64,000 nt of DNA from positions 48,811 to 112,810 of the forward strand of contig DPGN01000057.1 in the NCBI GenBank assembly GCA_003523185.1. The letters run 5' to 3'. Each line of letters starts with the position of its first letter. The first letter of the stretch is position 1. The notes under the pieces are model-generated. The model was not told the DNA's origin, did not search any database, and worked only from the letters and a program-made list of their open reading frames with translations. Positions 33,616-43,163 of the stretch are shown piece after piece. The position numbers and the translations under genes were made by a program. Source of the stretch: Halieaceae bacterium. GTDB taxonomy: Bacteria > Pseudomonadota > Gammaproteobacteria > Pseudomonadales > Halieaceae.

Positions 33616-35249
33616 CGTCTTGACGCCATGAGTAGTGTGTCGAAAATATCGTTCGCCACCGAAATAACTTGAGCAGCGGCTTGATAGGCCTGCTGATAAC
33701 GAATCAGGTTGGTTGCCTCTTCATCTAAGTTCACGCCCCTCAAGCCATCCAGACGATCTTCGGCCGAGCGCAAGAGAGACTGCTCCGTCTCCGCATTGCT
33801 TATTGCACTGCGCGTTTCGACAGCAATGCTTGATAACGTGCTGCCGTAAAGAGACATGTAACTTTGGGCGCCGCCTTTAAGTGTCTTTACATCGCGAAGC
33901 TCTATCAGAGAGAGCATGTTGCGGTTATCACCTACCGCCGAGCCTTGATTTGCCGCTGCAATTTTGGATGGGTCAGTCAAGGCTACGGCCATCGAAGACG
34001 CCGCACCTAATGTTGGCTCAATAAAGAACACATCACCAACGACACCATCAGCTTGCTGAGGAATCGTCATGCTGAGTCCAGGTAGCTCTAAGACACCAGC
34101 GTCAACAATTTGCGAGTCGCCTGATGAAAGATTAGTCAAGCGGATTCCCGCTTCTTCGTAGCGAAGCGAATATCCGTCGCCAGTGAGATTTTGCTCCTGA
34201 GTAATATTCGCTGTAACCGCCACCAAACCAGAGTTATCTCTTGATCCCGTGACCGCTGCATCCAAGTTTTGGAAGAACGCCTCACCCTGATCGCCGTTTA
34301 AATCACTTCCTTGAGAGTGCTGTCTGTTGAAGGTCTCTGTAATGCCAATTGCTAAGAGACCCACTTCACGTCGAGCTTTGTTTATTAGTTTTGCGCCAGC
34401 ATCCAGCGCTCCGCCGAGTTCACCACCTGTCAATTTAGATGTCACTTCCGACTCGGCACCGCTGGGCACCGACAAATACAATCTGCTTGGTCCGTCCTGC
34501 GCGGCAGGCAAGGTCATTCGCAGTTGCTCCGCACTATTGCCAATAACCAGACGCTGACCCTTGCCTATCATTACGTTGATCGCGCCGTTATCTTGTTTAG
34601 CTGTTTGCACGCCTATGAGCTTGCTCAGATCTGTAATTGCCTGATCTCGGCGATCGAGGAGATCATTGGGGGCACCCCTGGACTCAGTGCTCAGCGCCAC
34701 AATAGATTCATTAAGCTGCGCAATGTCAGCAGCAAGCGCATTAATACCGTCAGTCATATTAGCCATGCGAGTATTCAGCTGGCCGGCAAATTCTGATAGT
34801 CGGGTATCAACATAGTTAAACCGCTGCGTCAGCATCTGTGCTTCAGATAATAAGACCTGACGCTCAGGAGCAGAGCTAGGATTGGCCGCAACAGCCTCCA
34901 TCGCTGCAAAAAATTTGTTCATCGCAGGTGCAATGCCAGTCGAGGGATCCGCCAGTAAGCCGTCAACACTTTGTGCCGTTTCAGCATACAGTTGGAAGTA
35001 GCCGTTAGAGCCCGATCGGGTTTGCACGTCCCTCATCAAAAAGCTGTCATGTGCACGCCGAATGTTCGAAACCTCAACACCCGTCCCAATCTCTACCTGC
35101 CCAACTTTTTCAGGGCTGCGGGTACCGAGAAGTACTTCTTGGCGGCTATATCCCTCGGTATTAACGTTTGCAATGTTATGGCCCGTCGTCGCAATCGCCC
35201 TCTGCATGGAGGTCAGTGCTGACGTACCAACGTCATAAATGCTAGCCAT
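33612..35249 (-). CDS. flgK: hook-filament junction protein FlgK
   Basis: 545 residues from ATG 35249 (GGAGG 5 bases upstream; the frame also has a GTG at 35255). N-terminal rod-hook motif (ATTGHNIANVNTEGYSRQEVLL) and C-terminal SNAETEQSLLRSAEDRLDGLRGVNLDEEATNLIRYQQAYQAAAQVISVANDIFDTLL are diagnostic. Overlaps flgJ by 8 bases and flgL by 4. Confidence 0.96.
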   Translation of the reverse strand: MASIYDVGTSALTSMQRAIATTGHNIANVNTEGYSRQEVLLGTRSPEKVGQVEIGTGVEVSNIRRAHDSFLMRDVQTRSGSNGYFQLYAETAQSVDGLLADPSTGIAPAMNKFFAAMEAVAANPSSAPERQVLLSEAQMLTQRFNYVDTRLSEFAGQLNTRMANMTDGINALAADIAQLNESIVALSTESRGAPNDLLDRRDQAITDLSKLIGVQTAKQDNGAINVMIGKGQRLVIGNSAEQLRMTLPAAQDGPSRLYLSVPSGAESEVTSKLTGGELGGALDAGAKLINKARREVGLLAIGITETFNRQHSQGSDLNGDQGEAFFQNLDAAVTGSRDNSGLVAVTANITQEQNLTGDGYSLRYEEAGIRLTNLSSGDSQIVDAGVLELPGLSMTIPQQADGVVGDVFFIEPTLGAASSMAVALTDPSKIAAANQGSAVGDNRNMLSLIELRDVKTLKGGAQSYMSLYGSTLSSIAVETRSAISNAETEQSLLRSAEDRLDGLRGVNLDEEATNLIRYQQAYQAAAQVISVANDIFDTLLMASRR

Positions 35250-35646
35250 CGCCACCTCCGCTCAACACAGAATCGGAGGCTTTGATGTCAAAGCCTGTTC
35301 GGGCGTCCTCAGCGGACAAAGACATGCCTACCTCGGGGTTTTTAGGCTCGGCGACATAACCACGAGTCTGCATTTGCTCTACCAGCATCCGTGCAATACC
35401 AATTCCCCCTTGCTGGGAGAGATTTACGGCCATTTGCTGGTCTGCCATCGCTTGATAAGTTTCCAGATGATCGGAATTCATGAGATCCGACTTCGGTACA
35501 GCGTCACGCATCGATTTCATCATCTGCTGCACGAATAGCGCCTCAAACTGTGAAGCAACCTCATTAATCGCTTTGTTAGGCGCAGAGGCGGCCTCGGCCC
35601 GAAGTGCGCCAAGGTAACCGATGTCATTAAAAATCGTATTAGTCAT
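35242..35646 (-). CDS. flgJ: FlgJ, rod-binding domain only
   Basis: 134 residues: the N-terminal rod-binding domain is complete (NKAINEVASQFEALFVQQMMKSMRDAVPKSDLMNSDHLETYQAMADQQMAVNLSQQGGIGIARMLVEQM), but the C-terminal glucosaminidase domain usual in gammaproteobacterial FlgJ (about 310 aa) is absent. The stop runs straight into flgK by overlap, so this is not an assembly gap. Rod capping is expected; peptidoglycan opening must be done by another enzyme. Confidence 0.93.
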   Translation of the reverse strand: MTNTIFNDIGYLGALRAEAASAPNKAINEVASQFEALFVQQMMKSMRDAVPKSDLMNSDHLETYQAMADQQMAVNLSQQGGIGIARMLVEQMQTRGYVAEPKNPEVGMSLSAEDARTGFDIKASDSVLSGGGDG

Positions 35647-35655
35647 AAAAAGCCC

Positions 35656-36816
35656 TCAGATCACTATTAACTGAGCGCTAATGGCGCCTGCTTTTTGAAG
35701 GGCTTCAAGGATTGCCACCAAATCGCCCGGTGCGGCACCCACGCGATTAACCGCGGTCACGATTTCTTTCAGATCCACACCGCCCTCAAAGGCAAACATG
35801 CGAACCTCTTCTTCCTCAATGGTGACCTCAGTGTCAGGAACCACCGCTGTTTCACCCACGCGGGCAAATGGACCGGGCTGCGACACCAATAAGCTTTCGT
35901 CAACCGTCACTGTGAGATTGCCGTGCGCTACCGCCGCTGGTCCCACGATAACTTCTGAACCAAAGACGACCGTGCCACTACGAGAATTGATAATGACCTT
36001 CGCAGCCGGAGCGCCCCGACTAACCGCGATATTCTCGAGCTCTGCCAAGTAGGCGACCTTTTCTGACGGGTCGCTCGGCGCGATTACCTCTACCGACACC
36101 CCATCCAGAGCCTTAGCCGTACCAGGTCCCATCATCGAATTGACGGCAAAGGCAACGTTCCTCGCCGTAGAGAAGTCAGCCTCGTGAAGAAGAAATCTGA
36201 CGGTATTGCTGCCATCGGAAATCGAGGTCGCAACCTCACGCTCTATGATTGCTCCATTGGGGATTCGGCCTGCGGCCTTGGTATTAACCTGTATTCGGGA
36301 TCCGTCGTTACCCTCGGCACCAAAGCCTGAAACCACGAGCGAACCCTGCGCCACGGCATAAACTTGGCCATTCCCGCCTTTAAGTTGCGTAAGTAACAAC
36401 TCGCCACCCCTAAGGCTGCCGGCATTACCGAGAGACGAGACCGTCACATCAAGTTTCTGTCCAGGCTTTCCAAAGGCGGGGAGCTCAGCAGTTACGATTA
36501 CCGACGCCATATTCTTCGTTTGCGGATTGACCCCTGGTGGCAAGTTAACGCCAAACTGTTGCAACATACTGCGCGCAGCTTGGATCGTGAACGGCGTTTG
36601 AGTGACCTGGTCACCTGTACCGTCTAAGCCAACCACCAAACCAAAGCCAACCAACTGGTTAGAACGAGCGCCCTCGACCATCGCAATGTCCTTGATGCGC
36701 TCAGCATAAGACTGCTCAGATAAGGCGATTAGACTAATAAATAGCACTACGAGCCCAGCGAACATTCTTTTCGAAGGAAGTCGGTTTGTCTTAGAGAGTG
36801 ATGTATTCAGCTTCAT
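35656..36816 (-). CDS. flgI: flagellar P-ring protein FlgI
   Basis: 386 residues from ATG 36816 with AGGGGA 7 bases upstream; the longer frame to 36891 overlaps flgH and lacks similarity. Signal peptide about 1-38 (cleavage near SYA-ERIKD). Mature start ERIKDIAMVEGARSNQLVGFGLVVGLDGTGDQ is the FlgI signature, and the C-terminus VDLKEIVTAVNRVGAAPGDLVAILEALQKAGAI is typical. Periplasmic; forms the P ring. Confidence 0.96.
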   Translation of the reverse strand: MKLNTSLSKTNRLPSKRMFAGLVVLFISLIALSEQSYAERIKDIAMVEGARSNQLVGFGLVVGLDGTGDQVTQTPFTIQAARSMLQQFGVNLPPGVNPQTKNMASVIVTAELPAFGKPGQKLDVTVSSLGNAGSLRGGELLLTQLKGGNGQVYAVAQGSLVVSGFGAEGNDGSRIQVNTKAAGRIPNGAIIEREVATSISDGSNTVRFLLHEADFSTARNVAFAVNSMMGPGTAKALDGVSVEVIAPSDPSEKVAYLAELENIAVSRGAPAAKVIINSRSGTVVFGSEVIVGPAAVAHGNLTVTVDESLLVSQPGPFARVGETAVVPDTEVTIEEEEVRMFAFEGGVDLKEIVTAVNRVGAAPGDLVAILEALQKAGAISAQLIVI

Positions 36817-36826
36817 AATACGTCCC

Positions 36827-37537
36827 CTAAAACGGATTGAGGGGGCTAGTAAAAAATTTCGAGAACCAGCCGGGTGTATTTGCCCTGTCAATCACACCGG
36901 TGCCACCGTAGGAAATACGCGCATCTGCAATCATTGTTGAGGCGATCGTATTTGCAGGGCTGATGTCTTGAGGCCTAACAATGCCCCTAAGCTGTATGAA
37001 TTCTTCTCCTCGGTTCAGTGCTAACCACTTCTCACCCTGAACCATAAGGTTTCCGTTCGGCAATACTCTTGCTACCTGCACGGCGATGGCGCCATTTAAG
37101 GAATTCGACTGACTGCTGGTGCCGTTGCCTGAAAATTCTGACTCAGAAGCAATATTCTGCTCTAGCGTCATATCCTTGTATTTGTCGACGCTGAAATTTG
37201 GGTTAACACGGCCGAACACCGTCGGTGGCGCCACGGTTATTCCTGACTCCCGACTGAGTGCGGTATCCGCATTTTTCGAAGCTTGTGTCGACTCCATCAA
37301 CATCACTGTGATGATGTCGCCCACAGTGCGAGCGCGCGTATCAGCGAAGAGAGATAAGCCTCTTTGCTCACTGTACAGGCTCGCCGGAGTGACACCCTCT
37401 GCCGGAATCGTATAAACAATTGGCTCCATTGGGGCATATGCGGGATGACTCTTAGATTCAATACCCGCGCATCCAGAAACGCCCACCGTCCCTAGGATAA
37501 TTAGCGATGTCATAAATCTTGTCATCTTAGTAACCAT
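36827..37537 (-). CDS. flgH: flagellar L-ring lipoprotein FlgH
   Basis: 236 residues. Lipoprotein signal with lipobox VSGC (Cys23). The mature protein carries the FlgH pattern SLFADTRARTVGDIITVMLMESTQASKNADTALSRESGI and SNSLNGAIAVQVARVLPNGNLMVQGEKWLALNRGEEFIQLRGIVRPQDI. It forms the outer-membrane L ring. AAGGG just before the ATG; 5 bases after flgG. Confidence 0.96.
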   Translation of the reverse strand: MVTKMTRFMTSLIILGTVGVSGCAGIESKSHPAYAPMEPIVYTIPAEGVTPASLYSEQRGLSLFADTRARTVGDIITVMLMESTQASKNADTALSRESGITVAPPTVFGRVNPNFSVDKYKDMTLEQNIASESEFSGNGTSSQSNSLNGAIAVQVARVLPNGNLMVQGEKWLALNRGEEFIQLRGIVRPQDISPANTIASTMIADARISYGGTGVIDRANTPGWFSKFFTSPLNPF

Positions 37538-37542
37538 TGCCC

Positions 37543-38328
37543 TTATAAATTCTGCGTCACGTACTGCAGCATCTGGTCTGCAGTCGATATCGCTTTTGAG
37601 TTCATCTCATAGGCGCGCTGGGTCTCAATCATGTTGACCATCTCTTCAACAACGTTGACGTTTGAACCTTCGACGTATCCCTGCTGAAGGGTTCCCAAAC
37701 CATTGAGGCCGGGATTACCCGGAAGTGGGTTTCCGCTTGCTCCTGTCTCTAGATATAGGTTCTCACCCCTAGCCTGAAGCCCAGCTGGGTTAACAAAATC
37801 AGTCAGCTGTATGAGACCAATCTGCGTTGCCTGAGCAGTCCCTGGCTGTTGAACCGATACGGTGCCATCGCCTGCCACTGTGACACTAAGCGCGTCCTGT
37901 GGAACGGTAATAGGCGGCTGTACTTGATAGCCTGTTGACGTCACTAAGACACCCTGATCATTTAAGTGGAACGAACCATCTCTTGTGTACGCAGGCGTCC
38001 CATCGGGCATCAAGACCTCGAAGAATCCCCGACCTTGAATTGCCAAATCAAAGGCGTTATCCGTACTGACAAGATTACCCTGGGTAAACAGTCGCTCAGT
38101 AGCAACTACTCGCGCACCCGTACCCACTTGTAGACCCGATGGCAAGACAGTGTCTTGGGATGACTGGGCTCCAACTTGGCGAACATTTTGATAGAGCAAG
38201 TCTTCAAAAATTGCGCGTCCACGCTTGAAGCCATTTGTCCCAACGTTCGCCAAATTGTTGGAGATCGTTGCCATCTTTGTCTGTTGGGCATCGAGGCCCG
38301 TTTTTGCAATCCACAATGACTGTGACAT
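37543..38328 (-). CDS. flgG: flagellar distal rod protein FlgG
   Basis: 261 residues, standard length. N-terminal [43 protein letters not shown] and C-terminal [44 protein letters not shown] are diagnostic. It is preceded on the operon by the fifth flagellin, an unusual neighbour, with a 61-bp gap. AGGAG ribosome site. Confidence 0.97.
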   Translation of the reverse strand: MSQSLWIAKTGLDAQQTKMATISNNLANVGTNGFKRGRAIFEDLLYQNVRQVGAQSSQDTVLPSGLQVGTGARVVATERLFTQGNLVSTDNAFDLAIQGRGFFEVLMPDGTPAYTRDGSFHLNDQGVLVTSTGYQVQPPITVPQDALSVTVAGDGTVSVQQPGTAQATQIGLIQLTDFVNPAGLQARGENLYLETGASGNPLPGNPGLNGLGTLQQGYVEGSNVNVVEEMVNMIETQRAYEMNSKAISTADQMLQYVTQNL

Positions 38329-38389
38329 ACCAACTCCTAATCAGTTATCTAACCGTGAACATCATTCGTAAATCCCTATTTCCTTGGGA

Positions 38390-39568
38390 TTAGTTACGAA
38401 TGAGTTCCAGTACTGACTGGGGTTGTGCGTTCGCCTGAGCCAGGATTGAGGTTGCTGCCTGCTGGAGCATCTGAGCACGTGTCAGCGCAGCAGTTTCGGC
38501 TGCAAAGTCAGCGTCCTGAATTCGTGAACGCGCCGCAGTTGTATTCTCTACAACGTTAGCCAAGTTTCGAATTGTTGACTCCATCTGAGCCTGAACGGCA
38601 CCCAACTGAGCGCGATTTTTAGCGACCTTGTCGTAGGCGGCTTGGATCGTAGTAATAGCCGCTTGACAGCCAGCCTGAGTGCTGAAATCTAGCGCGGTAT
38701 CGGCGTCTGCTGCTGTATCCGTGCCCTCTCTGGTAACGATGCCCGAGATGTTTCCTATTTTATTGACGTTGCTAGCAATAGCGCCCGCCGTATCATAAGT
38801 CCCAGTAATCACATCTCCATCGTTTGTCCAAGTTATCGCCGCGATTGTGCCAGCATCAGACAAAGCATTTAGCTTCGTGACAAGCGTCTCAGTAGTGGTG
38901 ATTCCTGTATCCAAGTCCTGTGCCGTCACCGTCGTACCAGCAATGATAATTGACTCAGAATTTGTTAATGCAGTTGCTAACGCATCAGTAACTGTGAATT
39001 GAACCTGTTCTGCTCTCGCAGTAGCGAACAACGAATCTGGCTGGCAGCGGACAGTCTCAATAGTGACCGTGTCGCCCTGGTTTGGACCCACCTGAAATAC
39101 TCCAGAAAAGGCAATATCGTCGCCATCAGCGTTGTTACTTCCGGTGTCATTCAGTAAGAGCTCGTTTCCAGAAAACTCAGCCATTCCCGCTGCCTGTTCC
39201 ATGGACTGCAATAACTTGTCAGCTTCGGTTTCCAAGAAGCCGCGCTCCGTTGCGCTAAGAGAGCTGTTAGCACCCTGAACCGCAAGATCACGAAGTCGCT
39301 GAATGATAGTCGTAATCTCATCCTGTGCACCCTCCGCAATCTGGACAACCGAGACGCCATCGTTCGCATTTCGGATAGCCTGGTTAAGTCCGTTAATGCG
39401 GCCAGTTAGGCGCTCCGATATTGCAAGTCCAGCGGCATCGTCAACAGCTGTATTGATTCGTTTCCCTGTCGACAAGCGCTCGAAGGCAGTCTCCAGTTCC
39501 TGACCTGTATTCAACATGGCACGCTGAGCAGTCAACGAGGCGATGTTTGTATTGATAGATAAAGGCAT
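38390..39568 (-). CDS. flagellin 5, divergent and cysteine-containing, between flgF and flgG
   Basis: 392 residues. The ends differ from flagellins 1-4: AISERLTGRINGLNQAIRNANDGVSVVQIAEGAQDEITTI, and RSRIQDADFAAETAALTRAQMLQQAATSILAQANAQPQSVLELIRN, closer to ordinary polar flagellins. The centre (about 135-300) is a distinct insert with two cysteines (Cys175, Cys301), rare for flagellins. AGGAGA ribosome site; only 32 bases after flgF, with no sigma-28 element, so it is probably transcribed with the sigma-54 flg operon. A weak 6-bp hairpin follows its stop. Confidence 0.93.
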   Translation of the reverse strand: MPLSINTNIASLTAQRAMLNTGQELETAFERLSTGKRINTAVDDAAGLAISERLTGRINGLNQAIRNANDGVSVVQIAEGAQDEITTIIQRLRDLAVQGANSSLSATERGFLETEADKLLQSMEQAAGMAEFSGNELLLNDTGSNNADGDDIAFSGVFQVGPNQGDTVTIETVRCQPDSLFATARAEQVQFTVTDALATALTNSESIIIAGTTVTAQDLDTGITTTETLVTKLNALSDAGTIAAITWTNDGDVITGTYDTAGAIASNVNKIGNISGIVTREGTDTAADADTALDFSTQAGCQAAITTIQAAYDKVAKNRAQLGAVQAQMESTIRNLANVVENTTAARSRIQDADFAAETAALTRAQMLQQAATSILAQANAQPQSVLELIRN

Positions 39569-39600
39569 GACTTTCTCCTATTTAATTAATGATGGTCGTC

Positions 39601-40350
39601 TTAACCAGCTTGAACTCGCATTAGAGATGCACTTGACTCGTTCATCTCGTCCGCTGATTTCAAGGTTTTGCTTTGGGCCTCAAAGGCCCGTGACAGCGAG
39701 ATCATTTCGACCATCGCGCTTATCGGGTTAACGTTTGAGCTCTCTAGAGCCCCCGCGATAACCTGAGTTCCTGTGGCTGGCACTGCATCAGCACCAGCCG
39801 CAATTCTTATTTCTCCGTCCAACCCCTTTGTAAGATCAGCAGGGTCTGGGTTTACTAGCATGATTCTGCCGAGGGCAATCCGAGCCGCGCCCGCATTACC
39901 AGGAGGCGCAAAGGAAATCGTTCCGTCGCTTCCAATGGCAATAGAAGTTGCGTCGGGCTGAATAGCTACAGGGCCGGTCTCTGACATAACCTGACGACCC
40001 ACGCCATCAACCAAGCGACCATCAAGATCGACTCGTAAATCGCCGCGGCGACTCAGGACCTCCTCACCGCTAGGTGTCAGAACCTGCATCCAACCCGAAC
40101 CGTTGATCGCAATATCAAGGTCACGGCCGGTGAACGAGATGTTTCCACTACTCAGATCCACAACACTGTCTCTTGCATTTGGCAAAGCGCTGGCGTCGAC
40201 ATTGAAGTCGCCGCGGTACTTCACCTGAGCCGCGTAGAGATCAGCTTTGAACGCCGTTGTCCCTGTATTCGCAAGGTTATTGCTCACCACCGACTGGGCT
40301 GAATCTATTTGTCGATTAGCTTCTGCGATGGTTTGAAATATCGATTGCAT
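39601..40350 (-). CDS. flgF: flagellar proximal rod protein FlgF
   Basis: 249 residues with the rod/hook N-terminal pattern (SAQSVVSNNLANTGTTAFKADLYAAQ), a basal-body middle, and C-terminal GALESSNVNPISAMVEMISLSRAFEAQSKTLKSADEMN. Gap of 25 bases from flgE. In most relatives flgG follows directly. Confidence 0.95.
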   Translation of the reverse strand: MQSIFQTIAEANRQIDSAQSVVSNNLANTGTTAFKADLYAAQVKYRGDFNVDASALPNARDSVVDLSSGNISFTGRDLDIAINGSGWMQVLTPSGEEVLSRRGDLRVDLDGRLVDGVGRQVMSETGPVAIQPDATSIAIGSDGTISFAPPGNAGAARIALGRIMLVNPDPADLTKGLDGEIRIAAGADAVPATGTQVIAGALESSNVNPISAMVEMISLSRAFEAQSKTLKSADEMNESSASLMRVQAG

Positions 40351-40375
40351 GACTAAGTACTCGAATTAGTGCCGA

Positions 40376-41584
40376 TTAAAGCTGCAGGATCGACGTCGAC
40401 GCTTCGTTTAGCGCCTGAATCGACTGTGCGTTCGACTGAAAATTGCGCTGCGCTTCGATCAGTGCGAGCAGCTCAGAGGTAATATCGACGTTTGCCAACT
40501 CAAGCGCTGAAGCACGAATTGATCCACGAGCGCCACTCCGCGGTGCCCCTATAACGGGCTCACCAGACTCATCTGTCTGAGCAAAACCATTACCACCCAT
40601 CGGCTGAAGTGACTCTGGATTCACGAAAGTCGCGAGAGCAACTTGGCCCTGAGCCCGTTGCTGACCATTCGTGTAAGTCGAAATCAATCTGCCGGTGTCA
40701 TCAAAAGCAAAGGACAAAAGCTCACCGGCAGGGTATCCATCCTGTGAAAAATCCAAGGTGGTGCTCTGTGTACCGAAGTTATTGACACCTGAAAGGTCGA
40801 TAGCAATGTCCATCGCTAATGCGTCGTCAGGCTGATAGCCGACAATTGCCAACTCGGTGGCGGAGTCTGGAGCTAAAAGGCCGGCCGCATCAAAAACCAA
40901 GTCAGTCGTGCCGGGTAAAACTTCATCATCAATTGCGGCGTAAACAGTAAACGTTTCTGCAGCAATTGGGTCACGAACGAAGTAGAGCGCGAGCTCTTGC
41001 GCGTTACCTGCGCTGTCATAAATGGTTGTCGTGCTCGTGCTATTGAACGATGTCGGATCGTCGATCGAAAAAGCGTTCTCCGGAATACCTACGCGAGAGT
41101 CGATGTTTCCGGCAAAGTTAACGTTGCCAGTTTGCTTCTGATTAAGCAGCCCCGTGTCGACTCTCAGGTCTCCCAGGGTGGGCAACAAACCGCCATTGGC
41201 ATCCGCCTGATAACCCTGAACACGAAGGCCCGATTCACTCACGATGAACCCGTTGTTGTCAGACTGAAATGACCCAGCTCGCGTGTATTGGTTTGTCCCG
41301 TCGGCAGCTCGAAGCAAAAACAATCCTGAGCCGTCGATCGCAAGATCAAGTGGACTTGAAGTGAACTGGAACTCTCCCTGCGTAAAGTCAGAACGGATTC
41401 GCGTCAGTTCGACACCGGTACCTGCGGCCGCGCCCGTGTTCTGCAATGCAGAAGAGTAGAGATCGCCGAATTGAGCTTCTCCCTTCTTAAAGCCAACAGT
41501 GCCGGCGTTCACAATATTGTTACTGATGACCGCCATGCGCTCTTGTGCTGCGTCTAGACCTGATATCGAAGTAGTAAAAGACAT
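40376..41584 (-). CDS. flgE: flagellar hook protein FlgE
   Basis: 402 residues. N-terminal SFTTSISGLDAAQERMAVISNNIVNAGTVGFKKGEAQFGDLYSSALQ and C-terminal LALIEAQRNFQSNAQSIQALNEASTSILQL, with the FlgE D2-type central domain. It builds the hook whose length FliK measures. Gap of 21 bases from flgD. Confidence 0.96.
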   Translation of the reverse strand: MSFTTSISGLDAAQERMAVISNNIVNAGTVGFKKGEAQFGDLYSSALQNTGAAAGTGVELTRIRSDFTQGEFQFTSSPLDLAIDGSGLFLLRAADGTNQYTRAGSFQSDNNGFIVSESGLRVQGYQADANGGLLPTLGDLRVDTGLLNQKQTGNVNFAGNIDSRVGIPENAFSIDDPTSFNSTSTTTIYDSAGNAQELALYFVRDPIAAETFTVYAAIDDEVLPGTTDLVFDAAGLLAPDSATELAIVGYQPDDALAMDIAIDLSGVNNFGTQSTTLDFSQDGYPAGELLSFAFDDTGRLISTYTNGQQRAQGQVALATFVNPESLQPMGGNGFAQTDESGEPVIGAPRSGARGSIRASALELANVDITSELLALIEAQRNFQSNAQSIQALNEASTSILQL

Positions 41585-41605
41585 TCGCCACTCTCCTAAG
41601 GGTGA

Positions 41606-42304
41606 TTAAAAAATTTCTCTCGCGTCACTGGCATCAATTGATCGGCCGCTGGCGAGATTTAATGTGATTGCGTTGCCAGCTCCGATCGCTACCGAGACAA
41701 CTCGATCGTGACCGTAAACCCTGGCTTCACGGGTGCTGTTACCAATGTTGGCCTCAGCTGAGATTTGGTACTGGCCTGGAGGCAACTGATTGCCGTCCGA
41801 ATCAATGCCATCCCATACAACGGGAATGACGCCACTGCGTGGCGGTAAGTTGCCTGAGAAAACGACGTCACCTTGGACGTTGTGGACATAAAAACGACCA
41901 CCGCTTGCTCCAGGTCCTACATCAACGGAAGCGCGCATCGCAAGAACCGTATTCCCCGCCTCGTCATTTCCCGCTACCGCAAGATGGCCACTGTTTGATT
42001 CTGTGGCGACACTACGACCTATGAGATTAGAAGCCTGAATCGCCTGACTGCCTGTGACGCTGGTCGCCAAATCCGCCATCGCAAGATTCAGCTCCTGGAC
42101 ACCTGATACTGTGCCGAATTGAGCTAGCTGGCTCATGAAAGCCAACTGGTCCATCGGCTGTGTCGGATCTTGGTTCTCCATCTGCGCAATCATCAGCGCC
42201 AGAAAATCCTGAGATCCCATGTCTTCGACGCCTCTAGCTCGCGAGTCAGACCCCTGCCTAGGGTTTAGTGCTGCAAAGCTGTCGATACCACCAGTGCTCA
42301 ACAT
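41606..42304 (-). CDS. flgD: hook cap/assembly protein FlgD
   Basis: 232 residues. The N-terminal QDFLALMIAQMENQDPTQPMDQLAFMSQLAQFGTVSGVQELN is the FlgD signature, followed by an FlgD tudor-like/FN3-type region (GVIPVVWDGIDSDGNQLPPGQYQISAEAN). It caps hook growth. Gap of 10 bases from flgC. Confidence 0.95.
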   Translation of the reverse strand: MLSTGGIDSFAALNPRQGSDSRARGVEDMGSQDFLALMIAQMENQDPTQPMDQLAFMSQLAQFGTVSGVQELNLAMADLATSVTGSQAIQASNLIGRSVATESNSGHLAVAGNDEAGNTVLAMRASVDVGPGASGGRFYVHNVQGDVVFSGNLPPRSGVIPVVWDGIDSDGNQLPPGQYQISAEANIGNSTREARVYGHDRVVSVAIGAGNAITLNLASGRSIDASDAREIF

Positions 42305-42314
42305 TTCTAAGTCC

Positions 42315-42731
42315 TCACTTACCTAGTGTCAGCGTGCGCATCGCAAGCTGCTTTGCCGTGTTAATGGCTTCAATAGAGTTTTGGAAAGACCGCGACGCCT
42401 GCATCATGTTGACCATTTCAGTGGCAACGTCGATGTTGGGTCGATAGATGTAGCCTTCCTCGTCAGCCAGCGGGTGTCCTGGGTTAAACTCAGCTCTCGG
42501 CTCTCCACCGACTTCTTCAATTCGATCCACCTGCACACCCATCTTTGACGCATCGTCGCCAAACTGCGCTTCCAACACAGCCTTGAAAAGCGGCGTTCGA
42601 GCCCGATAAGTGTCCTCCGGGGTCGACGACACGGTATTTGCGTTCGCCATATTTGAGGCGATCGAATTCAGGCGCACTGTTTGTGCACTTAAAGATGTCC
42701 CCGCAATGTCCATCGCATCAAACAAACTCAT
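42315..42731 (-). CDS. flgC: flagellar proximal rod protein FlgC
   Basis: 138 residues. N-terminal AMDIAGTSLSAQTVRLNSIASNMANANTVSSTPEDTYRARTPLF and C-terminal NIDVATEMVNMMQASRSFQNSIEAINTAKQLAMRTLTLGK are typical. Its ATG abuts the flgB stop (shared base). Confidence 0.96.
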   Translation of the reverse strand: MSLFDAMDIAGTSLSAQTVRLNSIASNMANANTVSSTPEDTYRARTPLFKAVLEAQFGDDASKMGVQVDRIEEVGGEPRAEFNPGHPLADEEGYIYRPNIDVATEMVNMMQASRSFQNSIEAINTAKQLAMRTLTLGK

Positions 42732-43129
42732 TAGGGCTCTCCCTTAATGGCTTTCTTAATTCCATTAATGCGGTTATCCAGCAGCTGAATGCTGGCTTGG
42801 TACCGCATCGCGTTCTCCATAAACGCCGCATGTTCCGACTGCGCGTCTACGGTGTTACCATTCGTGGATTCCTGTAAGGGTCTCCTGTACTGAACCTGGG
42901 GCTGCTCGGTGGTACCCGAGAAAGCAATGTGGCCCGGCTTAGTCGTATCCATTCGAGCTTGCGATGCAGTAGCACTCGCCATCGCAGCACGAAAGTCGAT
43001 ATCTCTCGCCTTGTAATTTGGCGTATCGGCATTAGCGATGTTTGCGGTGAGGAGATTCATCCGCTGCATCCGCAGAGCCAAAACCTGTGGCGAGATACCT
43101 AACGCCTTGTCTATTCCATTTGCCGCCAT
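42731..43129 (-). CDS. flgB: flagellar proximal rod protein FlgB
   Basis: 132 residues from the ATG at 43129 (MAANGIDKALGISPQVLALRMQRMNLLTANIANADTPNYKARDIDF), which matches the family N-terminus. The open frame reaches an ATG at 43165, but the -12 part of the sigma-54 promoter directly abuts that codon, so transcription begins after it and the start must be 43129. First gene of the flgBCDEF operon. Confidence 0.95.
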   Translation of the reverse strand: MAANGIDKALGISPQVLALRMQRMNLLTANIANADTPNYKARDIDFRAAMASATASQARMDTTKPGHIAFSGTTEQPQVQYRRPLQESTNGNTVDAQSEHAAFMENAMRYQASIQLLDNRINGIKKAIKGEP

Positions 43130-43163
43130 AATTGCGCCGTTTGATTCATTTTCAACTTGATAC

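Noticed and set aside
38371..38391. AATCCC/GGGATT hairpin after the fifth flagellin as a terminator.
   Set aside because: Six-base stem, nine-base loop and no U-run; it cannot be called a terminator and would cut off flgG.
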